From Euphorbia lathyris (lineage: Eukaryota; Streptophyta; Magnoliopsida; Malpighiales; Euphorbiaceae): 64,000 nt of DNA. Positions 10,192-20,706 of this stretch are shown in pieces (position 1 is the stretch's first letter; every line of letters begins with the position of its first letter). The stretch covers positions 106,234,807 through 106,298,806 of the forward strand of contig NC_088910.1 of the NCBI RefSeq assembly GCF_963576675.1, given 5' to 3'. The notes beneath the pieces were generated by a model that saw only the letters and a list, made by a program, of their open reading frames with translations, did not search any database and was not told where the DNA came from. The position numbers and the translations under genes were made by a program.

Positions 10192-11289
10192 ATGGAGAGG
10201 CATAAATGCAAGCTCTGTACCAGAACTTTCGCTAATGGCAGAGCTTTAGGCGGTCATATGAAGGCTCACTTGGCCACGTTGCCTCTTCCTCCAAAGATCA
10301 CCGTCACTCACCACCACCAACTCGGTTTCCGTACTGAGTCATCATCATCCTCGTACTCTTCCTCCGGCGAAGAACACGAAATCGACATCCGAGAAGTTGA
10401 AGACAAGGAAAAGGCTGCTGCTCTGGCTTATCGATTGAGAGAGAATCCTAAAAAGAGTTTCAAGTTCGCAGATCCTGAGTTTTCTTTTGCGGTCGATGCT
10501 TGTTCTGTTGTTCAAGATAGAGAAAGTGAGACTGAGTCACGAAATCCAACTCGTCGACGATCTAAGCGAACTCGGAAATCGGATTTTGGCGACAGTCTGA
10601 AGCAGAATTTCGACCTGAAGAAACTAAAGCTGAAGGTCGAGGAATGGCCATCGCCATTACCGCCACTTCCGCCGGCAACAACAGTAGAACCAGAACCGGT
10701 AAGTTCCGTATCTGATACTTCGCCTGAAGAAGATGTTGCTATGTGTCTTATGATGCTATCTAGAGATGTTTGGATGCGAAACGAAGATGATAATGACGAT
10801 GAAGAAGAAGATGAACAAAAGAAACAGTTAAAAAACAGAATTGAAATGATAAAAGACGAGAACAAAGAGGAGATCAAAGTGAGCAAGATTCGGAGCGGCA
10901 AGTTCAGATGTGATAAATGTATGAAACTATTTCGATCTTCACCGGCATTGTTAACGCATAAGAAGATTTGCAGTCTAAATGGAACAGAGCTCAGAAATAG
11001 CGACGGAAACGAGAGGATTTTTGAATGTCCGTATTGCTTCAAGGTGTTTGGCTCCGGGCAAGCCCTCGGCGGCCATAAAAGATCACATCTAAGGAATTTA
11101 GATTCTGCTGCTACTGCTACTGCTGCTGCTACTGCTACTGTTTCTGCTACCGCCGCCGCCGCCGCCGCTGCTGCGGATGAAATTGAAATTGAAATTGAAA
11201 CTTGTTCTAAAATCGAAAACAACTGGATAGATCTTAACTTACCAGCTCCAATGGAGGATGATGAATTTAGTGTGGTATCTGATGCTTAA
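10192..11289 (+). CDS. ZAT-like C2H2 zinc-finger transcriptional repressor
   Basis: Intact 365-codon intron-less gene, probably a nuclear DNA-binding repressor of the plant C1-type C2H2 (ZAT1/4/9-like) group. Finger 1 is at residues 6-26 (C6, C9, H22, H26) with RALGGH. A central finger at 240-260 has C240, C243, H256 and C260, a CCHC variant without the QALGGH helix. Finger 3 is at 279-299 (C279, C282, H295, H299) with canonical QALGGH, the plant-specific base-contact helix. A basic stretch RRRSKRTRKS fits an NLS, EEDVAMCLMML resembles the L-box, an acidic run (EDDNDDEEEDE) follows, and an alanine/threonine tract precedes the C-terminal DLNLP (347-351), an EAR repression motif. Family members act in stress and developmental signalling; its targets are not known. 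The start is chosen because finger 1 begins at once, as in this group. Confidence 0.95.
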   Translation: MERHKCKLCTRTFANGRALGGHMKAHLATLPLPPKITVTHHHQLGFRTESSSSSYSSSGEEHEIDIREVEDKEKAAALAYRLRENPKKSFKFADPEFSFAVDACSVVQDRESETESRNPTRRRSKRTRKSDFGDSLKQNFDLKKLKLKVEEWPSPLPPLPPATTVEPEPVSSVSDTSPEEDVAMCLMMLSRDVWMRNEDDNDDEEEDEQKKQLKNRIEMIKDENKEEIKVSKIRSGKFRCDKCMKLFRSSPALLTHKKICSLNGTELRNSDGNERIFECPYCFKVFGSGQALGGHKRSHLRNLDSAATATAAATATVSATAAAAAAAADEIEIEIETCSKIENNWIDLNLPAPMEDDEFSVVSDA

Positions 11290-11904
11290 TTTGAGATCTA
11301 ATCGTTTTTTTTTTCCCTATGTTAATTACAGATTATATTTCACCAATTATTTCATACATTAAATGCTTTATTTTTTGTCCTGATTTATACAGTTGAGTTC
11401 TTTGAATTCTCCGCAAATCAGTGGTGGATGTATTCATTTTTGTGATAGTTGTTCTTAGGTGATCATATTGCCAATCTCAACTCATTTATTGCATAGAATT
11501 CATTGGTTAAGTGTTTAATTTCCCCCCAACTTCTCTTCTCTCTTTTTCTTGTTTCTCTCATTCTTCTCTTCTTCACGTGTTCTGTTACAGCCAATTTATG
11601 TGTAGTTGTTGCTTATTCTAACAACTTAATGCTAATGTTCTGTTGTTGCTGTTAGTTGTTTACTGTTGGAAATAGTCGTATTGTAACGGAACGGGTAAGG
11701 GGAAGAGGCAATTCTGGGTTGTTTTTATTATTATGGGTTGTGGACCAGAATTAGAATTTTGCTCTGCTCTGCTTCTATCTCTCTTTGCTAAGTACAAAAA
11801 TGCTTTTATAATTCTGTTAATATGTCCTCTTCTAGTTTCCAGCTGTTTCTCTTAACTGTCTATTGCTACTATACTACCCTTTTGCACATTATCATCAACT
11901 GTAT
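11290..11904. other. 3' flank of the ZAT-like gene
   Basis: T-rich DNA following the stop codon, with no further coding similarity. It should include the 3' UTR, but no clear AATAAA-type signal stands out near the gene. Pyrimidine-rich CTTCTCTTCTCTCTTTTTCT lies at about 11529-11548. Confidence 0.4.
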
Positions 11905-12195
11905 TTATATTATTCTATTCTACATTGGTACCCTTTATATTTTTACACACTAGTTATAACACTCCGTGTCCAATAGTATGTAAATATTTCCGGTGACTGA
12001 AATTCAGATACAATATCACGGGCGTGTGGCTTTATTTTACCACAGATTGTAGTCACGGTTTTAAAACGCGTTTGGATGGTTTTATTATTGTGGTTTGAGT
12101 AATTAAATAATTAAAGGGGGAAGAGTCAAAAATAGAAAAAAATTATTTTGACTGGAGTGGGAGTGGTAGGCAATGAAGGTGACTAGAGAGCAACT
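11905..12195 (+). repeat. Dispersed repeat, copy B
   Basis: Same order of motifs as the repeat at 6420-6815: TATGTAAATATT, ATCACGGGCGTGTGG, TTTATTTTACCACAGATTGT, TTTTAAAACGCG, TAATTAAATAATTAAA, and GTGGTAGGCAATGAAGGTGA. It has one central unit instead of about three. Both copies point the same way and bracket the zinc-finger gene at about 5.5 kb spacing. Confidence 0.65.
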
Positions 12196-13339
12196 GAGAG
12201 AAGATCCAAAATCCCTTCATTTTCTGAAGATAAAAAATGATCTGCCTTGAAATGAACGAAATATCCGGGCAAAAGGAGGTTGCCATGCTATGCTATTCTT
12301 ATCGAAGAATCAGTCAGATTTCGATTTTATTATTATTTTTATTTATTTTAATTTTATTTGTTTTTTTAAATCCTAAAATAAATGTCATAGGCTACAAGGG
12401 CTTTTTTGGCAATGAATAGAAAATATTAGTTTTTGGGATCCTTGTTAATGCATGTGATATCTTGCTTCAGTAGAATTCTGGGTAAATTCCAGATTTAAAG
12501 CTTTATCTGCTGCACTAAAATCAAAGTACCAACACCTTCCTTTTCTGATTTTCCTTCCAATAGAAATATACCCTTTTTTCTATTTATTTATTTTCCAAAA
12601 AAATAAAAAATTTTGAGCAACAAATTTCATTATATATATATATATATTCTAATTTATTGTCTGTTATTTTTTTGGTAGCTCAATTTTACATTTTGACCCC
12701 AAATAGTAAAAAAGTAATATTTATCTTAGAATTAGAAAACAAAAAGTATCTCTAACAATGAAATAAACAGTCACTTAGAAAATGGTTGGTCCAATTGTTC
12801 AAGTTTATGTTTATTATTAATTATTTATTCCGTGTTGTTACTGATAGTTAGAAAAAAGTTAGTTGATTTTTCTTAATAGCTATCAACGTTTGTTTGTTTC
12901 ATAATTCTAATTTTTTTAATTTTAATGAAATACTTCTAATTTACCGAAATACTTAAAAGGAACTACAAAAATGACAATCAAACAGACTTTTATTTTAATT
13001 TTTGGTATGTGTTTTATCTTTGAAGCCGAATCCATAGTTTAGGGGCAGCATTATTTTGTTGTGATGTTGTAGATGTCTGGATTGGATTGGGTGGAATTAT
13101 TGTGGGTTTGCATAGTTGCTTTGACCAAATATCAAGGACAAAATCAAGCAGGGAAAAATGTTTGTCTCCTTTCCCAATTTCTTTTTATTTCTATTATATT
13201 ACAAATATACTTAACTTAACTAATAGTATGCCTGCCATAACCCCTTTCTTTTACGTATTTTTCGGGTTTAGCAAAAATAGAAACCTATTATCTTATACGT
13301 AGATCTACAGATTTATAGGGTTGCACCAGTAGAAATCAC
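12196..13339. other. Intergenic, includes a TA microsatellite
   Basis: AT-rich, with a (TA)n run at about 12631-12647. ORFs at 12237-12419 and 13087-13302 encode low-complexity hydrophobic peptides without family similarity and are taken as chance. Confidence 0.5.
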
Positions 13340-13606
13340 TCAGATCCGATTGGACGAAAGAAACTAAATGACGACGATTGGTTTTCAGTTGCTTTCATGC
13401 GGAGTTGGATTCGTGAGAAGTATGTTATTTGTTGTTCTGTTGTTTTATGACTATTTTTGCTCTTTGTAGTCTTTTTATTTCCTTTATGGATCTTGTCTTA
13501 GGTATTAGTGTGTATTTATGTAAGGTTTTATCTCTTATTATTTTCATGATGTATTTGTACTTCTTTATCTAATGAAATGATTAAACATTATTATATAAAA
13601 AAAATA
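13340..13606 (+). other. Possible LINE 3' end (low confidence)
   Basis: The sequence ends TCTAATGAAATGATTAAACA then TTATTATATAAAAAAAATAG, which resembles the T-rich 3' UTR and A-tail of plant L1-like elements. No coding domain was recognised, so this is only a suggestion. The next 370 bases to 13975 are plain AT-rich DNA. Confidence 0.25.
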
Positions 13607-13975
13607 GTAGTATGGATGGATAAATTAAATTCATTTAATTATTTAGAATATAAAATTCTAAATAGTATTGATTATAAATTTAAATTATAATAATGATAAA
13701 ATTAAATTATTACCAAATTAAATTTTAACTCTATTTATTTTTAATTTCATTTCGTATAGTTTATATTGAAAAATAAAAATTACAAAAAAAGTATCAAATA
13801 AAAATCAATAATATTTATAACACATTCTACAAATAATTTAATTTTATTAATAGAACAACAAACATTTCACACTTTCTCATTTTTTATATGAAAAATATCA
13901 TTGATTTTATATATGATAAATTGAGACATTGTTTGATAACCCAAAAAATCACTTAAAACTAAATATTTGCATCAT

Positions 13976-14630
13976 TTTTTTTTAAAACAAAACTCCATTA
14001 AATGAAATTTGAAATCAATACATCAATAAGGAAAGGAGGTAGCCATTCTCATACTCAACAAACAGATACAGAAACTATCATCTTAACTAAGCAATGTGCT
14101 GCAAAATCCGTTGAACACTTGACATAAGCAATTGACACGTTATCTAACTCTTTAATGAAATTGGCACACTCTTGAACCACTTCGACCAAATATTATAAAT
14201 AATGAGTCGATTTATTAATGGCTTGAACAACTGAAAGACAATCTGATTGAACTACCACAATACTTCTGCCTAACAATTTAATCCACAGTAATGCCTTCTG
14301 AATCGTTATTGCCTCTGCCATAACTGGTTCAGTACATCATGGAATAGAAGAATGATGCGCATATAAGCATCGTGCTTCTGAATCTTGAAGGATAAAGTCA
14401 ATCGAACTATAGTCTGTTCTTTAAACATTTCTGCATCCACATTACAGTACATGGAACCCGACGGAGGCTTCTGCCATTTATCATAAATAAGGCCGATGAC
14501 GCAAGAAGGTTTCAAGTGGGACTTTTATATGGACTATCAGTCCACAAACTCTCACCTGGCAGCTATGACTATTTGGGCTGGTTGTAGCTGTCTATTTTTC
14601 CATACCGCATCGTTTCAATTTCTCCATATC
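13976..14630 (-). mobile_element. 5'-truncated LINE: RNase H domain and poly(A) end
   Basis: The minus strand encodes the RNase H-like tail of a plant L1-type element: KWQKPPSGSMYCNVDAEMF at the start of the domain, then AEAITIQKALLWIKLLGRSI, VVQSDCLSVVQAINKS, ECANFIKELDN and IAYVKCSTDFAAH. One stop and frame breaks are present. The minus-strand 3' end reads ATGGAGTTTTGTTTT followed by an A-run (13977-13986 on the plus strand), a poly(A)-like tail expected of LINEs. The domain removes RNA during target-primed reverse transcription. It abuts a gypsy relic at about 14640. Confidence 0.8.
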
Positions 14631-14639
14631 GTCTAAATG

Positions 14640-16600
14640 ATCATTGTCATCAAGCGTTCGACAATTCGCAGACTTCAAAGACTTTCTTGGTGATGATGTT
14701 CATCGAACTGCTTGTATCAATGAACACTCTGCAGACTGGGAAGTCCTCGATCAGAATCTATATAACTAATCGTCTTCATGACATTTCTAGTAACTTTTTT
14801 CAAGGTTCTGAACGTAAACTTGGATTTGGACTTGCATAATCTTTACTTATCTTCGGAAATTATTTTCTGTTTTACCAAACTATCTTCTTGCGATCCTCTG
14901 TTTATGACTCCCCTAGGCACACATTTGGTGGGTGTCTTTCATGTTGTTCATGCATTTTTTGTGGTTCTTGTAGAACTTATCCATTTTACCTTGCCCTTCC
15001 ACCTTCTTAAGCTTTGTGACTAATTACCGACAATCCTCCATATCATGGCTCTTGCTCTTGTATAACTCACAATACATTTTATTGTGGTGATGTCTATATG
15101 TTTTTAGCTTCGGTGGGTATTGGATGTATTGCCTATTCTTTTGAACCTAATATAGAATATATTTTCAATGAGTATTTAGTGGTGCGAAGTCTCGCTCCAC
15201 TTGTTCTCGTGATCTCTGTTGATTTTTGCCTCTACTATTCTTGGATTCCTTTAGATTGTTTACGGGGCCCTAGCTTTTTAGCATAGGATTTAGGTGATGC
15301 CCATCCCATTTCATGAAGTCCTTGACTCGTTTAATTAGATCGGAAAATGTTTTGAATCGTCTAGTTGTAAGCTCTTTTGATAAGTCATTACTTTGGCAGT
15401 TAGAGGCCATGGCTTTTAAAGCTCCGTCTATGTTCAGCCAGAAAATCTGAATCACCATCTTTTGAAACCACTCGGACCATTTCCAAATATCCTTGTGGGG
15501 CTCCTGCACTAAGTAGTTCAGGTCTTGCATGATTTTGCTCTCAAGGATAGACATGATGAAATGTTCGACAAACTCATTTATCATCTGATTGAACATTCAG
15601 ATAGATCTAGGGAGAAATTGGTTATACCAATCTATGGAAGGCTTTTTTAGTGTCATAGGGAAAAGTCTACAAATGAGTGGATATGTAGTAGTGATAGTTT
15701 CCAAAGACCTTCAGAAATTCTTGATATGCACGGTCGGATTCGTTAGCCCATTATAATCATTTAAGGTATGATATTTGAATCCTCTATGTATAGGTTTATC
15801 CATGATTTCCGCACAAAGTGGACTGCTAATATATGTTATTTTAGGAATCTTGGAGTTGGTTCCCTCATCTACCATGGCATTTTGAAGCTCTCTATGAATG
15901 AGATTGTACGTTTCTTCCTTAACAAAAAGGGTTTCAACATATCCTACTCTTTGATCTGGTTTGGGTTGCCATCGATGGTTAGATGTTAGACCTAAAGCTT
16001 TGATGTGGTTCTCCTCGTGGTCTTTGAAATGAGATTCAGCAGAGTTTCTTTGGGTAGCTTTCACGCGGTTAGGGGATCTGGATCCATCAAAATAATTGTG
16101 ATGTCTATGAGGTAGAATTTTGGAATGATGACACCTTCTGTGACATGGGCTATGCTTTTTTTCCCTCGATCTACCCCTAGTTGTATCCTGATGAGAGTCT
16201 AAAGATAGATTTCTCTTTCATGGGAAAGTGTAGACAATATAATGTTCAGTAGAGCTTGTAATGGAGTCTTGTTTATCAGGGTGCTTATTGGCTTCTCTAC
16301 ATCCTTCAACTCTGCCCCCACACCTCCATTTCCTAAGCATGTTCGGTCCTGAGGATGTTCATCGACTCCTGGACCGAACTTAGGTTGTAAACGAGTTGCT
16401 TGCTTATCCCATCCATGAACATTCGTTGTATTGGATCTAGAGAACATAAATAGGCCTCTATTTGTTGATCGAACTCTGAGGTGATCAGAAGGGGTTCCAT
16501 CACGTTGTCATTTGTGTATGCCAAGGGCTTATTCATTATTGGATGTGTTGATGTTGAAGGAATGTTAGAGGATGTGGGATATAATACTATTTAAATGAGT
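14640..16600 (-). pseudogene. Tat-type Ty3/gypsy gag-protease relic
   Basis: The minus strand carries a decayed paralogue of the gag/protease at 30884-33429. Matching blocks, in order from the right: DQQIEAYLCSLDPIQRMFMD and GISKQLVYNLSSVQESMNI (16333-16536), LCAEIMDKPIHRGFKY with LNDYNGLTNP (15711-16064), ILESKIMQDLNYLVQEP and KELTTRRFKTFSDLIKR with FMKWDGHHLNPML (15270-15596), a zinc-knuckle-like CELYKSKSHDMEDCR near 15030, and a protease remnant RVFIDTSSSMNIITKKVFE near 14700. The protease motif is DTS rather than DTG. Many frameshifts and stops break it. RT and integrase are absent. Confidence 0.85.
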
Positions 16601-16619
16601 CGTCGTGTAGATTTTTCAG

Positions 16620-17045
16620 ATCAACAATCACCGCAGCAATTTGATATGAGAAAATATGTCTGAGCTTGAAGAGTCCTTTTAATGCTTGAAAATAAAACAA
16701 AAAGGGGTCAAAGAGGGGCCGAGAATCGGCGATCCTGCTCTGATGTCAAAGTCAATGATGAGAATAACTACTGAATCGTATAAAAACTTAAGTGAGTAAT
16801 AAGGATGAGTTGGGTACCTTTTACGTACTATGTACCTTGTATTTATAGAAGGGTTAGATTGTGCTCTCTAAATGTGAGCAGAGAGCCACAGGGCAACTAG
16901 ACAATCGTGAGGTCGGAAACGGTTGCAACGGCTACAATTGTAATTCTGCTAATCACGACGTTATATATGGGTAAAAATTTGCTTTGACATTAACTTTATT
17001 AAACTTGTCCACGTGCCTTTAGCGGTTATTAATGAACAAGGAAAT
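16620..17045 (-). mobile_element. LTR remnant of the 14.6-16.6 kb gypsy relic
   Basis: Read on the minus strand, this holds TATAAATACAAGGTACATAG, then ACTCACTTAAGTTTTTATAC, then GATCGCCGATTCTCGGCCCC, followed by leader-like sequence into the gag relic. The same series appears on the plus strand at 60750-60960 (TATAAATACAAGGTACATTG, GCTCACTTAAGC, GATCGTCGATCCTCAGCCC). The TATA box and position upstream of gag support an LTR. Exact ends were not resolved. Confidence 0.65.
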
Positions 17046-18199
17046 GCCTCATTGATTCACGTATATTCATAATAAATTGTATGATATAACTACAAGAATA
17101 TATATGTATATAAAAGGGACATTTTCATTTTTTTAATGCCCTTTAACAAGGTTGTCATCTTTATTAAACTTGGTTGTTGTCCATTTGTTGATTCTAATAA
17201 GTTATGTTTTACTTTAGAGATTGTTGATCCCAACATGTATTACATTTTGGGGCAAATGTTGATTTTATGAAGAAGAAAATGTATTCAAGTCAAGCTCACT
17301 CTATGACATTATGTTCCTCTTTACCCTAGCCGGCGTTAGTCCAAATACATGAGCCCAAACTTACTCAAATACGTAATCAGAATATAAAGAATCATTTATT
17401 TAGATAAAAGTAATCATAAACTTCCATTTTATTGTATTTACTTTTTTACCTTTTTTTCCAATCCATCTCACCTTCCAAATTTATATTCAACAAAAAATAA
17501 AATAAAGTTTTTAATTTAAAAATACGTCAAACCTTAAGATTTAAAAAAAAAATGAAAATTGAATCTAACTTCACTTTAAAGTATATCTCCAACATAGATG
17601 ATTGAGATATATAATATACTATACTACTATATTATATTATATTATTATTATATTTTTTTTTTTGAAACCAATTATATTATATTATATTATTATTTGTGAG
17701 GGTATACATATTCAGCTCATAAAAAAAGTGTCCTCTAAATTCAACTAATACTCTATTAATTGGAGTACCTAATAGTAGATGACACATAAATTTAAGTGGC
17801 CTTCAAAATTTCCTTGGCTAAAGCTTAGGGATACCCTTCTTCTTCTCTTTTTTTTTTTTTTTTTTTTTTTTTGGACAAATACTTATAGACTACATACTGA
17901 ACCCTTTTGAGAGTTACAAAAATAAATGAAAATAAAAAATTAATACTAATCAATTCTTTATACATTTATGTTTAGACATGTATTAGAATTCTAAAAGTTT
18001 ACCTATTAATACAACCGGACACTCCACATAATCTAACAATCTACCTCAAAAAAAAATGTTAAAAAGAATTTTTTAACCCATGAAATAATTTTAAGTTAAT
18101 TGAGCACAATTGGCAAGTAGATTTTGTCTTATTTCTGATAAATTTTGTATTTTTTTCTTTTCTTAATCTAATAACGGCTTCATCGATTGCTATTACTAA
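17046..18199. other. AT-rich intergenic with poly-T run
   Basis: Contains TATTA-rich simple sequence at about 17620-17690 and a T-run of about 25 bases near 17849-17872. No gene or element with clear ends was recognised. Confidence 0.55.
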
Positions 18200-19560
18200 T
18201 GATTCTACTCGACAGGTTCATCAAGCATTATGAGCATCTTAGCATGGAATTATCGTAGACTGGATAACCCACAGATAATTCAAGTTCTTTTTTATCTGGC
18301 CCGACACAATAAATTGGAAGTGGTTTTTCTTTCAGAAACACGTGTGACTTTGAGTAGATTAGATGTTGTTCGTAGGAAACTGGGGTTCAAAGAGTGATGG
18401 AGTGTAGATTGTATTGGTCGAAGTGGATGCTTAGCGCTTCTCTAGTTGCATGATAACATAAAAGAGGTTGTTGATGCTAGCAGGAATTATTTGGATGTTT
18501 TGATTCAATTGAGGGTTGAGCAACGATGGAGATTTATGGGTTTCTATGAAAATCCAGAAAGGGGGAGTGACATGAGTTTTGGGACACTATTCGTCATCTT
18601 GTTGCAAGTTTTGATCTTCCATGGTGTTGTATGGGAGACTTTAAAGATTTATTAAGGCATGAAGAGAAGAGAGATCAGGTTCGCATCCTCCATGGTTGTT
18701 ACAGGGCTTTCAACAAGTTATCACTAATAGTGGTCTAATCCATATGAGAAATGTGGGGAGCTTGTTTACATGGGAAAGGGGAAGGAATACAAAGGAGTGG
18801 GTCAAAGGAAAAATTAGTTTGCTACAGTTGATTGGTTAGATTTATTCCCACGAGGGATGATTAAGGTTCTCAATTTTTCATCTTCGGACCATTTACCACT
18901 GTTTCTTTTACTCAATCAGCAAAATAGGAGAGTGTGGGTTGAGTGGTTCCGATTCGAGAATGTTTGGTTAAAAGACTTGAAGTGTTAGAAGATTGTGGAA
19001 GATGTGTGGAGGAGGAATAGTACAATGGATATATAAACAAAGCTAAAAGAATGTCGTGGTGCGTTGAAGCATTGGGCTGAGGATTATCTTAGTCAAATTA
19101 AGGCAAAACTGAGAAGTGTAAAGCTAGACTTGATGGGGATGCGCAATCGATGTGATATAGGAGGAGTGGAGGCTTTTCGAGATAAACATGATGAATATTT
19201 TTGTTTACCTAAGAGCATGGAGATCTACTGGAATCAACGATCAAAGCTGCATTAGCTTAAGGAAGAGAATGTAAACACACATCTTTTCCATTTCTACGCT
19301 ACAAGCAGAAAGAGAAGAAATAGAATTGAGAAGTTAAGAGATGATGACGATGGCTAGCATGATTAGGAAGGAAATTTGGAGGATTTAGTGGTTAAATATT
19401 TCACTAAAAAATTTCAAACCAAAAACTCATTTTTTGAAGTATTTGAAAGTGTGACCTCGAAGGTTACAGAGGAAAAGAATGGTTACCTTTTGGAGCATAT
19501 TACAACAGATGAAGTAAGAGCTCCCTTATTTGGACAACTGATTTTGTCACTAACATTGTT
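18200..19560 (+). mobile_element. L1-like LINE: endonuclease and start of RT, decayed
   Basis: The plus strand begins MSILAWNYRRLDNPQIIQVL, the N-terminus of the APE-type endonuclease that nicks the target site, and continues VVFLSETRVTLSRLDVVRRK, LGFKE, GRSGCLALL, IKEVVDASRNYLDVLI and WRFMGFYENPERG. Further on come HLFHFYATSRKRRNRIEKL and EDLVVKYFTKKFQ, the linker into RT. Stops follow LGFKE and ALL and others are scattered. RT proper is missing: at about 19560 the sequence switches to a copia relic. Confidence 0.82.
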
Positions 19561-19574
19561 TATACTCATTTACT

Positions 19575-19746
19575 AGATATAATGTTACAATTACCCTCTT
19601 ATACCTCTACACATTCATCTTTTTTTAGTAATGTTACTCAAATACCAGAACCTACAACATATCAAGAAGCTTGTAGTGATTCAAAGTGGATTCAGGCCAT
19701 GTAATTCGAGTTAGATGCCTTAGAAGGCAATGGCACATGACAATTG
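19575..19746 (+). pseudogene. Ty1/copia RT N-terminal fragment
   Basis: The plus strand reads [18 protein letters not shown], a stop, then [11 protein letters not shown] and [10 protein letters not shown], the start of the copia reverse transcriptase domain. It breaks at about 19746 and resumes at 20305, after a DNA-element insertion that also removed the usual GCKWVYK motif. One degraded copia pol is thus spread over 19575-23031. Confidence 0.75.
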
Positions 19747-20304
19747 ATTGACTTAGGAACCCCAACCAAAACCGATTCTAGAATCGAATTCCACCTGCAA
19801 TGAGTCACAAACACACCCATCGAGTCATGATTCAGTATCGCACCCTGCGGCGCCCATGAATTTACAATCAATCCTCTGTTTTTGGTTCTCTCAAAAAATC
19901 ACTCCGGCAGAAAATATTCTAATATTGATTCATCGTTTGTTTGTGGTTTGCGAACTATCCACAAAAACATAACCTCGCTTTTCTCCAATGCAATCGCAAT
20001 TTCCTTCAATTAGCTGAGAAATATTGGAGAGAGAGAGAGAGGAGTTAGAGAGGGAAAGGATCTACAGAAAAAATGAAAGAGAGAGAAATGGAAATATGGG
20101 GGAGATTGGGTTTTTTATTTAAAAGAGGGGTATTTTTGTAATTACACTATATATGGGTCCTGGGCAAGATAAGAAATAATGAGCTGGCATGCTGACTTTT
20201 GAGTTGACTGGTCATTTTAACGGGCCATACACCAAAATGGGAGGTCACCTATATAAGTTCATACATATTAGGTTGTACACCATTGATGAAATTTACCCGT
20301 ATAA
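19747..20304. mobile_element. Mutator-like element remnant with right TIR only
   Basis: The right end reads ACACCATTGATGAAATTTACCC, matching the ends of the complete element at 20707-21986, and is preceded by the same GGGAGGTCACCTAT block. No left TIR was found near 19747, so the element is truncated or was deleted together with copia sequence. The interior (19750-20050) is less AT-rich and does not match the interior of the neighbouring element. Its origin was not recognised. Confidence 0.6.
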
Positions 20305-20706
20305 AGCTAATGGCAACATGGATAAGTAAAAAACCAGGCTTGTGGCTAGAGGATATAATCAATAATGGGGCATTGATTATCATGTTAGTTTCTCTCTAGT
20401 TGTAAAGGTGGTCACAGTCGTGTTATTCTTGGCTACTACTACTTATTATCAGTGGGAGAATTATCAAATCGATGTTAACAATGCATATTTGCATGGTTAC
20501 CTTGAAGAGGAGACATATATGTAACCATTTGAGGGGTATGCCAAGCACAGAAAGGGAAAGTTTGCATACTGATTAAGTTTATCTATAGGCTAAAACAGGT
20601 TGGCTGGCAGTGGAACAATGAATTTACAAGCACCTTGGTTGGCTTAGGGCTTCAAAGGTTAGTTTATGACTACTGACTTTTCACAAGAAGGAAGGACATG
20701 ATTTCA
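20305..20706 (+). pseudogene. Ty1/copia RT central fragment
   Basis: Continuation of the copia relic: KTRLVARGYNQ, stop, WGIDYHVSFSLVVKVVTVVL, YQIDVNNAYLHGYLEEETYM, then LKQVGWQWNNEFTSTL and LVYDY. These are RT palm motifs, with stops replacing glutamine at two or more positions. It ends exactly at the 10-bp target duplication of the Mutator-like element that follows. Confidence 0.8.

Noticed and set aside
10512..11222. 236-codon antisense ORF opposite the zinc-finger gene
   Set aside because: It is the shadow of the sense gene: its Ser- and Ala-rich runs come from reading the acidic and alanine repeats backwards, and no family is recognisable.
12237..12419. 60-codon ORF with a hydrophobic core
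   Set aside because: AT-driven Leu/Ile/Phe run; no start context, family or conserved neighbour supports it.
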